Shown: positions 32,053 through 40,742, counted from the first letter of the stretch. The stretch is 64,000 nt of DNA from AC-32 sp963754265 (GCA_963754265.1 CAVWFB010000016.1:310001-374000); one strand, 5' to 3'. Program-made: numbers and translations. Notes: a model not told the origin generated them from the sequence alone.

Positions 32053-34325
32053 GCCGGGCGGTCGTTGAACCGCAACGGGTCCGGCCGCTCAAGCGGGCGA
32101 TCGTCGGTCGGCCGATGGCGACCGGTGAGATCGAGGAGACGCTGCTGTCGAAGACCTTGGCGCTGCCGATCTTCGCCTCGGATCCGCTTTCCTCGGTCGC
32201 CTATGCAACTGAGTCTGCACTCGTCGTTCTGGTCGCCGCCTCCGCCACGGCGGCCTATCTCGTCTTCCCGATCTCGCTCGGCATTGCCGCGCTGCTGGCG
32301 ATCGTCGTCATCTCCTACCGACAAACGGTGCAGGCATACGAGACGAGCGGCGGCGCCTACATCGTCGCGAAGGACAACCTTGGCACCTTCCCGAGCCTGG
32401 TCGGGGCCGCAGCGCTGCTCACCGACTACGTGCTCACGGTTGCTGTTTCGATCGCCGCCGGCATCTTCGCGGTGACCTCCATCGCTCCGTCGCTCGAGCC
32501 GCACAAGGTGGTGCTCTCGCTCGCCTGCCTTGGCGTGATCGTCTTTGTCAACCTGCGCGGCGTTCGCGAATCCGGGCTCGCCTTTGCGCTCCCCACCTAT
32601 GCGTTCGTCGCGGCCATGTTCGTGCTGGTCGCGGTCGGTCTGGTGAAGACGCTCTTCGGCCAGACACCCCACGCGGTCGTTCCGGATCCGATCGCGACCG
32701 GTGTCGGCGGCGTCACCGTCTTCGTCTTGCTCCGCGCGTTCTCCTCCGGCTCGACCGCGCTGACAGGAGTCGAGGCGATCGCGAACGGCGTCAACGCCTT
32801 CCGGCGACCACACGGCAAGAACGCCGCGACGACCTTGGGCGTCCTCGGCGTGATCGCGATCACGCTCTTCCTTGGGGTCTCCTACCTCGCTGTCCAGGAA
32901 CACGCACGGCCGAGCGATACCGCATCGGTCGTCTCCCAGATCGCACGAGCGACCTTCCCGGCCGGCTCGGCAGGCGGCTTCATGTACTACGCCGTTCAGG
33001 GCCTGACTCTCGGAGTGCTCGTCCTCGCCGCGAACACGTCTTTCCAGGGCTTCCCTCGACTCGCTGCTCTGATGGCCCGGGACGGCTTCGCGCCACGTCA
33101 GTTCACGAACCTGGGTGACCGGCTCGTCTTCTCCAACGGGATGCTCGTCCTCGCGGTGCTGGCAGGACTGCTGCTCTGGGTCTACAGCGCAAACGTCAAC
33201 TCTCTCATCCACCTCTACGTGATCGGGGTCTTCACAGCCTTCACGCTCTCGCAGGCGGGGATGGTCCGCTACTGGAAGCGGGTCCGTGGACCCGGCTGGC
33301 GCTACCGCGCCTGCATCAACGGAGTGGGCGCGACCGCGACGGGTGTCGTCGCGGCTGTGGTCATCGTGACGAAGTTCGCCGCCGGCGCCTGGATCGTGAT
33401 CGTGGCCATCCCGGTGCTCGTCCTGATCTCCTACGGGATCCGCCACCACTACCGCGGGATCGAACGGAGGCTCCGCGCGGGCGCTGCTGCGGTCTTGGCG
33501 GCGCCGCCACCGAGTAATACGACGCTGCTCCTGGTCGAATCGATCGACGAGGCGACGAGCAATGCACTCTGGTTCGCGGGGACGACGAGCTCTGGCAAAT
33601 ATCAGGCGATTCACGTTCCGGCGCGCGGAACGGATCCGGGTATCAAGCCCCGCTGGTTCCGCTTCTCCGACGAGCGCTCCCACCTCCAGATACTCGATCG
33701 CTCGCTCGGCGTGACCGAAGCCGTGCTCGAGCAGGTCTGGCGATCGCCGCGCGGCGAATCGGCCTTCGTCACCGTAGTGATCCCAGAGCTCTTTCGGCGC
33801 GCGTCACTACTCGAGGCGATCAGAAAGCCACGCGCGCTGCTTCTGAAGCTGCGCCTCTTAGCCGAACCGGGAGTCGTGGTCGCCGACGTGCCTGTCCTGG
33901 CAGGTGTCACCGAGGGAGTGCCCGAGCAGGCAGTTGTCCGAGTCCTCGTCTCGGATGTGAACGCGGCTTCGATGCGTGCCGTCAACTACGCGCGCACACT
34001 GGGGATCAAAGACACCCGTGCGGTCACCTTCGCCTTCAGCGCCGAAGAGGGAGAGGCGATACGGCGAGAGTGGCTGGCTCAGGGTCCTCGGATCCCTCTC
34101 GAGGTCCACGAGGCGCCGTATCGAGACATCGGCACGCCTTTGCTCTCCTATCTCCGGCGGCTGACAGACGACGAAAGGACCGAGGCGATCGTCGTCATGC
34201 CCGAGCTCGTCCTTCGCGGTCCGCGCCGGGCGCTCCACAACCAGCGAGCCCTCTATCTAAAGCGTTTGCTCCTCTTCGAGCCACGGGTGATCTTGGCGTC
34301 GGTGCCGTACCAATTGATGCGCTGA
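32049..34325 (+). CDS. APC-superfamily transporter, KimA-like (probable potassium importer)
   Basis: 758 aa. The N-terminal two-thirds is a 12-helix APC transporter starting with SKTLALPIFASDPLSSVAYATESALVVLV, the typical opening of the KimA/YdaO K+/H+ symporter group; other landmarks are YETSGGAYIVAKDNLG and TGVEAIANGVNAFRRP. The C-terminal 300 residues are soluble, with two Usp-like alpha/beta segments (LLLVESIDEATSNALWFA; VRVLVSDVNAASMRAVNYA), longer than in Bacillus KimA (about 607 aa). Start GTG 32049 overlaps the usp stop. Context with KdpD/KdpE-type regulators supports potassium; amino-acid transport cannot be excluded. Confidence 0.8.
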   Translation: MSRAVVEPQRVRPLKRAIVGRPMATGEIEETLLSKTLALPIFASDPLSSVAYATESALVVLVAASATAAYLVFPISLGIAALLAIVVISYRQTVQAYETSGGAYIVAKDNLGTFPSLVGAAALLTDYVLTVAVSIAAGIFAVTSIAPSLEPHKVVLSLACLGVIVFVNLRGVRESGLAFALPTYAFVAAMFVLVAVGLVKTLFGQTPHAVVPDPIATGVGGVTVFVLLRAFSSGSTALTGVEAIANGVNAFRRPHGKNAATTLGVLGVIAITLFLGVSYLAVQEHARPSDTASVVSQIARATFPAGSAGGFMYYAVQGLTLGVLVLAANTSFQGFPRLAALMARDGFAPRQFTNLGDRLVFSNGMLVLAVLAGLLLWVYSANVNSLIHLYVIGVFTAFTLSQAGMVRYWKRVRGPGWRYRACINGVGATATGVVAAVVIVTKFAAGAWIVIVAIPVLVLISYGIRHHYRGIERRLRAGAAAVLAAPPPSNTTLLLVESIDEATSNALWFAGTTSSGKYQAIHVPARGTDPGIKPRWFRFSDERSHLQILDRSLGVTEAVLEQVWRSPRGESAFVTVVIPELFRRASLLEAIRKPRALLLKLRLLAEPGVVVADVPVLAGVTEGVPEQAVVRVLVSDVNAASMRAVNYARTLGIKDTRAVTFAFSAEEGEAIRREWLAQGPRIPLEVHEAPYRDIGTPLLSYLRRLTDDERTEAIVVMPELVLRGPRRALHNQRALYLKRLLLFEPRVILASVPYQLMR

Positions 34326-34371
34326 TCCTCGACCAGAAACCTCGACTGGCACACGAGCTCGAGGCCGTCGC

Positions 34372-34596
34372 CTAGAGGCGCGCGGCGCCGCGGCGCTCGA
34401 GCCGTTCCTCGAAGCAGCGACGCAGGTAGTCGCCGGGGAAGCGCGGCAGCGTTCTCGGCGCCGGGGGCGGGATCGAGGTGACGCTCACCTCGCCGCTACG
34501 CGTGCCGTGAAGCCTGGTGTAGGCGTCATCCTCGGCGAAGACAGTCAGCGTCGGCTTGCGCCGAAACCTCGCGAACAGCCGGGCGAAGAAGCCCAC
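34372..34596 (-). CDS. small basic protein of unknown function
   Basis: 74 aa. A short amphipathic N-terminus (MGFFARLFARFRRK) could bind the membrane face; the rest has a central beta-like segment and a C-terminal helix rich in Arg (YLRRCFEERLERRGAARL). It lies 40 bp after the DUF59 gene on the same strand and is probably the last gene of the cyclic-DPG operon. No family recognised. Confidence 0.5.
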   Translation of the reverse strand: MGFFARLFARFRRKPTLTVFAEDDAYTRLHGTRSGEVSVTSIPPPAPRTLPRFPGDYLRRCFEERLERRGAARL

Positions 34597-34636
34597 CGCG
34601 CAGGTCTACCACGACGCGTCTGCGGAAGCTAGAGCC

Positions 34637-34936
34637 CTAGCCGAAGCCGAGGATGAACTTCGCGTCGTCGGACATCTTCTCCGGCGTCCACGGCGGGTCC
34701 CACGTCAGCTCGGTCTGGACGTCCTCGACCTCGGGCATCGCCTTCACCGTCTCCTCGACGTTCTGCTGGATCAGCGGACCGGCGGGGCAGCCCATCGACG
34801 TGAGGCTGTAGAGCACCTTGACGCGCGGGCCCGCGACCTCGACGTCGTAGACCAGGCCCAGCTCCACGATGTCCATCCCGAGCTCGGGGTCCTCGACGCC
34901 TCTCAGCGCCTCCAGTACGTCGTCACGCGTCGGCAT
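34637..34936 (-). CDS. DUF59/MIP18-type metal-sulfur cluster assembly factor
   Basis: 99 aa, complete domain: VLEALRGVEDPELGMDIVELGLVYDVEV, then the conserved cysteine in LTSMGCPAGPLIQQNV. The family includes SufT and PaaD and helps put Fe-S clusters into targets. It lies 16 bp after the glpX stop. The family assignment is clear; which Fe-S protein it serves is unknown. Confidence 0.9.
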   Translation of the reverse strand: MPTRDDVLEALRGVEDPELGMDIVELGLVYDVEVAGPRVKVLYSLTSMGCPAGPLIQQNVEETVKAMPEVEDVQTELTWDPPWTPEKMSDDAKFILGFG

Positions 34937-34952
34937 CGGCCTCAGAGTACCG

Positions 34953-35966
34953 TCAAAAGCCGAGCAGCCGCACTTCCTCGCGCCGCTCGCGGGCGAAGAA
35001 GTGGATCCCGTCGACGAAGCGGACCCAGTTGCAGCGCGTGCACATCACCAGTGAATGCGTCCGGGCGCTGTCGGCGAGGAAGCGCACGCCGCGCAGGAGG
35101 TCACCGTTGGAGACGCCGGTTGCGACGACGATCACCTCGCCCGGCGCGAGATCCTCGATGGTGAAGACCTTCTCGACGTCCTCGAGCCCGCTTTCGCGCG
35201 CCGCCTCGACCTCGCCGCGCGACGTCGGCCACAGCTGCGCCTGGAGCTCGCCGCCGAGGCACCGCAGCGCCGCCGCCGAGAGCACCGCCTGGCGCGTCCC
35301 GCCTATCCCGACGGCGAGGTGGTCGTTCGTGCCGCGGATCGCTGCCGAGATCGAGGCCGTCACGTCGCCGTCCTGGATCAGCTTGATGCGAGCGCCGGCG
35401 AGGCGGATCTCCTCGATCAGGTCGTGGTGGCGCGGCCGGTCGAGGACGATCGTCGTTACGTCGTTGACCATGCGCCCGAAGGCCTCCGCGATCGCGCGGA
35501 TGTTGTCGCCGACCGGCTTGCCGAGGTCGATCGCGCCGCGCGCCTTCGGCCCGACGGCCATCTTCCGCATGTACATGTCCGGCAGCGTCTGGAACGAGCC
35601 CGGCTCGCCCACGGCCACCATCGACATCGCCCCGTAGCCGCCGCGTGCGACGACACCGCGTCCTTCGAGCGGGTCGAGCGCCAGGTCGACCTCGAGACCG
35701 CCCGAGCCGAGCTTCTCGCCCGCCTCGAGGTGGCTCGTCTCGCCGCCGGCCCCGATCACGACCTTGCCGTCGATGGGCAGCTGCTCGAGCGCGAGGCGCA
35801 TCGCGGTGGCGGCGTCCTCCTCGGCGATCTCCTGGTCGGCGCGGCCCAGCCACCGCGCGCCGGCCAGCGCGGCGCGCTCGGTCACGCGCGCGTAGCTCTC
35901 GCAGAGGCAGAAGCGCGCCTCGCTCGCGAGGGCGCCGACCCGCCGTTCCGGTTCGGTCTGCGTCAT
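34953..35966 (-). CDS. glpX: class II fructose-1,6-bisphosphatase
   Basis: 337 aa, GlpX family. It hydrolyses fructose-1,6-bisphosphate to fructose-6-phosphate in gluconeogenesis. Visible motifs: LGRADQEIAEEDAATAMR, IGAGGETSHLEAGEKLGSG, the metal/substrate motif VDLALDPLEGRGVVARGG, IQDGDVTASISAAI and AVGIGGTRQAVLSAAALRCLGG. ATG overlaps the 2-phosphoglycerate kinase stop (ATGA). Its place directly after the two cyclic-DPG genes links carbon flow to that pathway. Confidence 0.95.
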   Translation of the reverse strand: MTQTEPERRVGALASEARFCLCESYARVTERAALAGARWLGRADQEIAEEDAATAMRLALEQLPIDGKVVIGAGGETSHLEAGEKLGSGGLEVDLALDPLEGRGVVARGGYGAMSMVAVGEPGSFQTLPDMYMRKMAVGPKARGAIDLGKPVGDNIRAIAEAFGRMVNDVTTIVLDRPRHHDLIEEIRLAGARIKLIQDGDVTASISAAIRGTNDHLAVGIGGTRQAVLSAAALRCLGGELQAQLWPTSRGEVEAARESGLEDVEKVFTIEDLAPGEVIVVATGVSNGDLLRGVRFLADSARTHSLVMCTRCNWVRFVDGIHFFARERREEVRLLGF

Positions 35967-36874
35967 TGCGGGACCTTCACCGATTCAGCCGCTGCGAGCA
36001 CGAGCTCCATCACCTCGGCGATCGCATTCTCGATGTCGCCGTTCTCGATCACCGGCACCCCGTGCTTGTTGGCACGGCCGATGATGTACGCCTGGACGAG
36101 CCGGATGTCGTCGAACGAGTCGAGGTACTTCTCGTAGGGCCGCATGCCGTCGGAGTCGGTGTCGCGGATCCAGAAGTGGCTGGCGTGGGCCTCCGCGTCG
36201 GCGATTCCGAGCACGCACTGAACGACGAGCGCGCCCTGGATCTCCCTCGGCAGCATTCCGGGCACGAGGTGCACGCCCTCGAGCACCATCGACCAGCCTT
36301 CCTCGAGTGCGCGGTCGATCGAAGCCTGCACCCCGACGAGCACGTCACGCGTCTGCTGGACGAAGCCGTCGAGAACTGCCTCGCTCCCGTCGGCGTCTTC
36401 CTCTGCCGTCGCCCGCCCGGCCTCGAAGCTCGAGTAGTGCACCGCCGGCATGAACTCGCGCGAGAAGAACGCGCGCATCGTCTGGCGGACGAAGTCGGTC
36501 GACGTCACGCGCGTGATTCCCAGCCGGTAGGCGACGTCGGTGGCGACCGACGATTTCCCCGTCCCGGTTGCGCCGCCGAGGAGCAGGATGATCGGCAGGT
36601 CGAGCTCGTAGAGAGCCCGGTAGCGCCGCAGCTGCCGCATCGCGGTGCTGCTGTCGTCCCCGAGCGACTCGCGGGCGAGTTCGTCGAGCCGCTCGAAGGA
36701 GATCGACTGCCGGTCGCCCGCGGCCAGCTCGGCCTCCACGGCCAGCGCGAGCTCGTAGGCGCGGTCGGCCGAGAAACCTGCCGCGATCAGCGCCCGGGCC
36801 ATCAGGCCCTTCGAGAACGGCAGGCCGTCCTCGCCGCCCAGCGGCAGGGGCTGCCGGTAGCGACGGTCGGTCAA
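35963..36874 (-). CDS. 2-phosphoglycerate kinase
   Basis: 303 aa. It phosphorylates 2-phosphoglycerate to 2,3-diphosphoglycerate with ATP. The N-terminal third is an ATP-cone-like domain (PFSKGLMARALIAAGFSADRAYELALAVE). The P-loop kinase domain has Walker A LLGGATGTGKSSVATDVAYRLG, then TSTDFVRQTMRAFFSREFMPAVHYSSFEAG, and VLEGVHLVPG. Domain order and length match the archaeal enzyme. The start is TTG 36874, overlapping the stop of the cyclic-DPG synthetase gene. Together the two genes make cyclic 2,3-diphosphoglycerate. Confidence 0.88.
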   Translation of the reverse strand: MTDRRYRQPLPLGGEDGLPFSKGLMARALIAAGFSADRAYELALAVEAELAAGDRQSISFERLDELARESLGDDSSTAMRQLRRYRALYELDLPIILLLGGATGTGKSSVATDVAYRLGITRVTSTDFVRQTMRAFFSREFMPAVHYSSFEAGRATAEEDADGSEAVLDGFVQQTRDVLVGVQASIDRALEEGWSMVLEGVHLVPGMLPREIQGALVVQCVLGIADAEAHASHFWIRDTDSDGMRPYEKYLDSFDDIRLVQAYIIGRANKHGVPVIENGDIENAIAEVMELVLAAAESVKVPQ

Positions 36875-38139
36875 CGTGGCACCGCCTCTCTCGCCGCAGC
36901 GGCATCGGCCAGCCGGACCAGCTCGGTGTCGAGGTCGTGCACGCCGACCGGGACGAGCTCGTTGTCCGCGAACACGACCTCCACCCCGCGCTCCGACGCG
37001 GCCTCGGCGACGACGTCGATCGCTGCGGCCTTGATCTCGACCAGGAAGACGTCGGCGTCCACACGCTCGAGCTCCTCGCGCAGGTCGCTGCGACGCGCCA
37101 GGTTGCCGGACACGAGGACGACGTCGGCCCCGTGCTCGTCGCGCAGGTGGCTGGCGATGGTCTCGTGAGCGTCCGCTGGCGCCGTCGAGAAGTACGCAAC
37201 CCGCCGCGCGAGGATCGGCTCCGAGGGCCGCGGCCGCAGGACGACCGGCACCACCGGCAGGTCCTTGACCTCTGCGATCGCGTGCGCGAGCTCCTCGTAG
37301 CCCGAGCCCGCTTCCGCGCCGGTCAGGACGACCAGGTCGGCGACGAGGATCCGGAACGCGTTCAGATAGCCGACCACCACGTCCACAGGTTGGGCGACGC
37401 TCGTCACGAGCACGCGCGCGCCTGTCTCGACCGGCGGGATGGCAGCGCCGCTGCCGTCGAAGACGACGAGGTCCGGCTCGCGCTCGGCGGCGAGCGCAGC
37501 GCCTGCCAGGACGTTCGACTCGCCGGGGGCTCCAGCGAGCCCGCCGCCACATCGTCGACAGCCGATCGTCACCACGCCCGCCAGCGCGGCGGTCTCGAGG
37601 TAGTCGGAGGCCGCGTGGCGGCCCTCGCGCGAGAGCTCGAGCAGGCGCTCGAGCGTCGGCCTGACCTCGGCCACCTCCGGCTCGGGCGGCCCGCCCCGGC
37701 CCATCGCCACGACGACCACGTCGCGGTCGGCTGCGAGCAGTCGCGCCAGGTGCCCCGTGACGGCCGTCTTGCCCACGCGCTTGCCCGTGCCGACGACCGA
37801 GAGCGACGGGAGCGGAAACGGCGCCAGCTCGGGCGGGTCGAACCGAAAGTCGGCGCCGACGTACGGCAGCCCGAGCGCGAGAACGCGGCTCGCGACGGAG
37901 AAGCGCTCGCGAGGGCCGAGCACCGGCTCGTCGGAGAGGTCGACCACGACCTCCGGCTCGAGCTCCGCGATCGCCGCCTCGAGGTCGTCCACGACCGGCA
38001 CGCCGTAGTCGTCCCCGCCGCGCAGCTTCTCGGTCCCGCCCGCGAGCCAGACGCCGAGGAACTCGTAGGGCAAGGCGGCTAGCGCGTCGCGCACCACGGC
38101 CGCGTAGTGCTCCCCGTCTGCGATCGCCAAGGCTCGCAT
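36871..38139 (-). CDS. cyclic 2,3-diphosphoglycerate synthetase
   Basis: 422 aa, close to the methanogen enzyme (about 460 aa). It closes the intramolecular phosphoanhydride of 2,3-diphosphoglycerate using ATP. The N-terminal alpha/beta domain (ALAIADGEHYAAVVRDALAAL, FLGVWLAGGTEKL) precedes a P-loop (SVVGTGKRVGKTAVTGHLARLLA), VVVAMGRGGPPEPE, and IGCRRCGGGLAGAPGESNV with two cysteines, then VVFDGSGAAIPPVE. The start ATG overlaps the metallophosphoesterase stop by one base and the stop overlaps the 2-phosphoglycerate kinase start. In hyperthermophilic methanogens the product is a thermoprotectant and phosphate store; its role in a bacterium is open. Confidence 0.88.
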   Translation of the reverse strand: MRALAIADGEHYAAVVRDALAALPYEFLGVWLAGGTEKLRGGDDYGVPVVDDLEAAIAELEPEVVVDLSDEPVLGPRERFSVASRVLALGLPYVGADFRFDPPELAPFPLPSLSVVGTGKRVGKTAVTGHLARLLAADRDVVVVAMGRGGPPEPEVAEVRPTLERLLELSREGRHAASDYLETAALAGVVTIGCRRCGGGLAGAPGESNVLAGAALAAEREPDLVVFDGSGAAIPPVETGARVLVTSVAQPVDVVVGYLNAFRILVADLVVLTGAEAGSGYEELAHAIAEVKDLPVVPVVLRPRPSEPILARRVAYFSTAPADAHETIASHLRDEHGADVVLVSGNLARRSDLREELERVDADVFLVEIKAAAIDVVAEAASERGVEVVFADNELVPVGVHDLDTELVRLADAAAAREAVPR

Positions 38140-38948
38140 CAGGTCCTCGCGGTTACCTCGTCCTCGATCCGCGTCGTGTACTTCTCGAACGCGAGCGTCT
38201 CCGTCGAGAACTGGATGATCCGCTCCTGCCCGTGGAACGGGTACTTGCGCCACACGTCCACGTGCCGGTCGGTGACCTCGATCACGTTGTAGCAGGGCCG
38301 TGTCTTGCCGCGAAGGCGCTGTGACGAGACGGTCCCTGCGTTCACGACGAACAAGTTCTCCAGCCGCCAGGCGTACGGCACGTGCTTGTGGCCCGAGAGG
38401 ACGAGGTCGACCCCCGCGCGCTGGAGGCACTCGATCACGTCGCCCGCGTCGTAGACCACGTTGCGCTCACGGCCGGTGCCGGGCACCGGAAGCAGGTGGT
38501 GGTGCAACACGAAGATGCGCAGGTCGACGGCGTCCGTGAACTGCTCTTCGATCCACCGGTAGCGGCCGCGCCCGATCTGGCCGTGATCGAGGTCCGGCTC
38601 GGTCGAGTCCACCGCGACCACGGTCACGCCGCCGAGCCGCAGCACCGAGTTGCGGTCGCCGAACATGTCCTCGAAGTGCACGTAGCCGACGTTGCGGGAG
38701 TCGTGGTTGCCCGGGATCACCACCACCGACTCGCATTCGACCTGATCGAGGTAGGTCCGCGCGAGCGCGTACTCGTGCTTGAAGCCGAACGTGGTGAGGT
38801 CGCCCGAGCAGATGACGATGTCGGGCTCCAGGTCGTTGATCTCCCGGATCGCCCGCTCGAGAAGGCTCGGCACGAAGTCGGGACCCCCGCAGTGAATGTC
38901 GGAGATCTGCGCGATCGTGAGCGAGTTGCCGTTTCGACCCTCCGGCAT
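38139..38948 (-). CDS. calcineurin-like metallophosphoesterase
   Basis: 269 aa with every metal-binding block of the fold: AQISDIHCGG (DxH), ICSGDLTTFG (GD), IPGNHDSRN (GNHD), VLHHHLLPVPG (H) and LSGHKHVPY (GHxH). No signal peptide, so it is cytoplasmic. Similar proteins hydrolyse cyclic nucleotides or other phosphate esters. It is the first gene of the operon with cyclic-DPG synthetase; an attack on cyclic DPG or a related phosphoester is possible but not shown. Its ATG is 6 nt after TACACT. Confidence 0.9.
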   Translation of the reverse strand: MPEGRNGNSLTIAQISDIHCGGPDFVPSLLERAIREINDLEPDIVICSGDLTTFGFKHEYALARTYLDQVECESVVVIPGNHDSRNVGYVHFEDMFGDRNSVLRLGGVTVVAVDSTEPDLDHGQIGRGRYRWIEEQFTDAVDLRIFVLHHHLLPVPGTGRERNVVYDAGDVIECLQRAGVDLVLSGHKHVPYAWRLENLFVVNAGTVSSQRLRGKTRPCYNVIEVTDRHVDVWRKYPFHGQERIIQFSTETLAFEKYTTRIEDEVTART

Positions 38949-38954
38949 GCTCGA

Positions 38955-38960
38955 AGTGTA
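38955..38960 (-). promoter_or_regulatory. -10 box of leaderless promoter (TACACT)
   Basis: On the minus strand TACACT is 6 nt before ATG 38948, in the 20-bp gap after the Pit gene. It would drive the metallophosphoesterase/cyclic-DPG/glpX operon. Confidence 0.55.
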
Positions 38961-38968
38961 TTTCAGGC

Positions 38969-39958
38969 CTAGAAGAGCGCCTCCACGGGCCAGTAGAGCG
39001 CCGCCGCGACGAGGGCGGCTGCCGGAATCGTCAGCAGCCACGCCAGGACGATGTTGCCGGCGACGCCCCAGCGGACGGCGGAGAGCCGCCTGGTCGCGCC
39101 GGCACCGAGCACCGAGCCGGAGATCACGTGGGTGGTCGAGAGCGGGTACCCGAGCTTCGTGGCGAGGTAGATGGTCACGCCGGCGGTCGTCTGCGCGGCA
39201 AAGCCGCTTGCAGGCTCCATTCTGATCACGCGCTGACCGAGGGTGCGCATGATCCTCCAGCCGCCGGCATACGTTCCGGCGCCGATGGCCAGGCCCGCGG
39301 TCACGATTACCCAGGTCGGGATGTAGAAGTGGGAGATGTGCCCGCTCTCGAAGAGCGCGAGCGCGATCACGCCCATCGTCTTTTGCGCGTCGTTGGCTCC
39401 GTGTGTGAACGCGACCCAGGTTCCGGACCCGAGCTGCCCGAGCCGGAACGTGCGGTTGGCGAACCCGGGCGTCACGCGGCGGAGGAGCCAGTAGATCGCG
39501 ATCAGGAGCAGGAACGCGCCGGCGAACGCGACCGGCGGAGCCACCAGCCCCGGGATCGCGACGCTGTGCACGATTCCGTGCCACTGGACGCCGGCCACTC
39601 CCGACTGTGCGATGGCGGCGCCGACGAGCCCGCCGATGAGCGCGTGCGAGGAGCTCGACGGGAGACCCAGCCACCAGGTGATCAGGTTCCAGGTGATCGC
39701 GCCGAAGAGCGCGGCCAGAATCGTCTTCTCGTTGGCGAGGCCCGTGTCGATGATCCCCTCGCCCACGGTCTTCGCCACCGCCGTCGTCACGAATGCGCCG
39801 GCGAGGTTCGCGACGGCCGCGATCGCCACCGCGAGCCGCGGCGGGACCGCGCGCGTCGAGACCGAGGTCGCGACGGCGTTCGCAGTGTCGTGGAAGCCGT
39901 TGGTGAAGTCGAAGCCGAGCGCGACGAGCACCACGACCACCAGCAGGACATCGTTCAT
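38969..39958 (-). CDS. inorganic phosphate transporter, Pit family
   Basis: 329 aa, ten or so membrane helices. Both Pit signature repeats are present: GFDFTNGFHDTANAVATSVSTRA near the N-terminus and GSGTWVAFTHGANDAQKTMGVIAL in the second half, along with LPSSSSHALIGGLVGA and YPLSTTHVISGSVLGAGA. It imports phosphate as a metal-phosphate complex with protons. It follows a PhoU-like gene on the same strand, the usual Pit partner. The cyclic-DPG operon begins 20 bp further on. Confidence 0.94.
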   Translation of the reverse strand: MNDVLLVVVVLVALGFDFTNGFHDTANAVATSVSTRAVPPRLAVAIAAVANLAGAFVTTAVAKTVGEGIIDTGLANEKTILAALFGAITWNLITWWLGLPSSSSHALIGGLVGAAIAQSGVAGVQWHGIVHSVAIPGLVAPPVAFAGAFLLLIAIYWLLRRVTPGFANRTFRLGQLGSGTWVAFTHGANDAQKTMGVIALALFESGHISHFYIPTWVIVTAGLAIGAGTYAGGWRIMRTLGQRVIRMEPASGFAAQTTAGVTIYLATKLGYPLSTTHVISGSVLGAGATRRLSAVRWGVAGNIVLAWLLTIPAAALVAAALYWPVEALF

Positions 39959-39986
39959 TAAGGCGCCGTTTGCGGTGCCGTCATCA

Positions 39987-40013
39987 GGGCGCGCGGGCTT
40001 CGCTCGCGCGCCC
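39987..40013 (-). terminator. hairpin between PhoU-like and Pit genes
   Basis: GGGCGCGCG / CGCGCGCCC, a perfect 9-bp stem with a 9-nt loop, lies in the 106-bp gap between the PhoU-like stop and the Pit start. It could be a terminator or attenuator that lowers Pit expression relative to the PhoU-like gene. Confidence 0.45.
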
Positions 40014-40064
40014 GTGGGAAATGACCGGTCGATACAAACGGCCTCATCGCGATCGTCATAGGCG

Positions 40065-40688
40065 CTACCGGTTCTTGACCACGATCGCCTCGAGAACGTC
40101 TGCGGCGTTCTCGAGCGCGTCGACCGCCTCCTCGAGCCGCTCGTGGATGTCCTTCCAGCGAATGATCGTCTTCGCGTCGTCGGTCGAGCGGAAGAGCTCG
40201 GCCACCGCGTCCCGCTCGAGCGCGTCGCCTTCGTCCTCGAGCGCCCGCAGCTCGGCCAGTTGGTCGCTCGAGTCCTTGAACCCCTCGAGCCTCCGCACCG
40301 CCTCGTCGAGCTTCGTCGACGCACGCAGGATCACGCTCGCCTGCTCGCGGGCCTTCTCCGGCACGCGCTCGACGCCGTAGGAGCCGAGGTTGTCCGCCGC
40401 CTCGTCGATGTGGTCGCAGATGTCGTCCAGCGCGCCGGCGAGCCGGTACATGTCGTCGCGATCGAACGGGGTCACGAAGGTCTTGTTCAGGAGCAGGACG
40501 ATGTCATGGGTGAGTCGGTCGCCAAGATGCTCGAGCTCCTTGATCTGCCCGATCAGTGCCTTGCCGCCGTCGGGGAACCGGTCGAGCAGCTCGACCAGCA
40601 GGCGGGCGATCTCGACCGTGTTGGCCGAGGCCTGCGAGTACAGGTCGAAGAACTCGCGTTTCTGAGGAGTGAGGCTGAGCCTGGCCAT
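40065..40688 (-). CDS. DUF47 PhoU-like protein (Pit accessory protein)
   Basis: 207 aa, all-helical PhoU-like fold: QKREFFDLYSQASANTVEIARLLVELL, KELEHLGDRLTHDIVLLLNKTFVTPFDRDDMYRLAGALDDICDHIDEAADNL, ending LEEAVDALENAADVLEAIVVK. Acidic E/D-x3-D clusters likely bind metal. Such proteins sit next to Pit transporters and are thought to gate them. The Pit gene follows on the same strand after a hairpin. Confidence 0.92.
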   Translation of the reverse strand: MARLSLTPQKREFFDLYSQASANTVEIARLLVELLDRFPDGGKALIGQIKELEHLGDRLTHDIVLLLNKTFVTPFDRDDMYRLAGALDDICDHIDEAADNLGSYGVERVPEKAREQASVILRASTKLDEAVRRLEGFKDSSDQLAELRALEDEGDALERDAVAELFRSTDDAKTIIRWKDIHERLEEAVDALENAADVLEAIVVKNR

Positions 40689-40742
40689 GCCGGGGTGCGT
40701 CTTCTATCAAGTCCCCCCGGCGGTCGCGTCCGCAGGCGTTGC

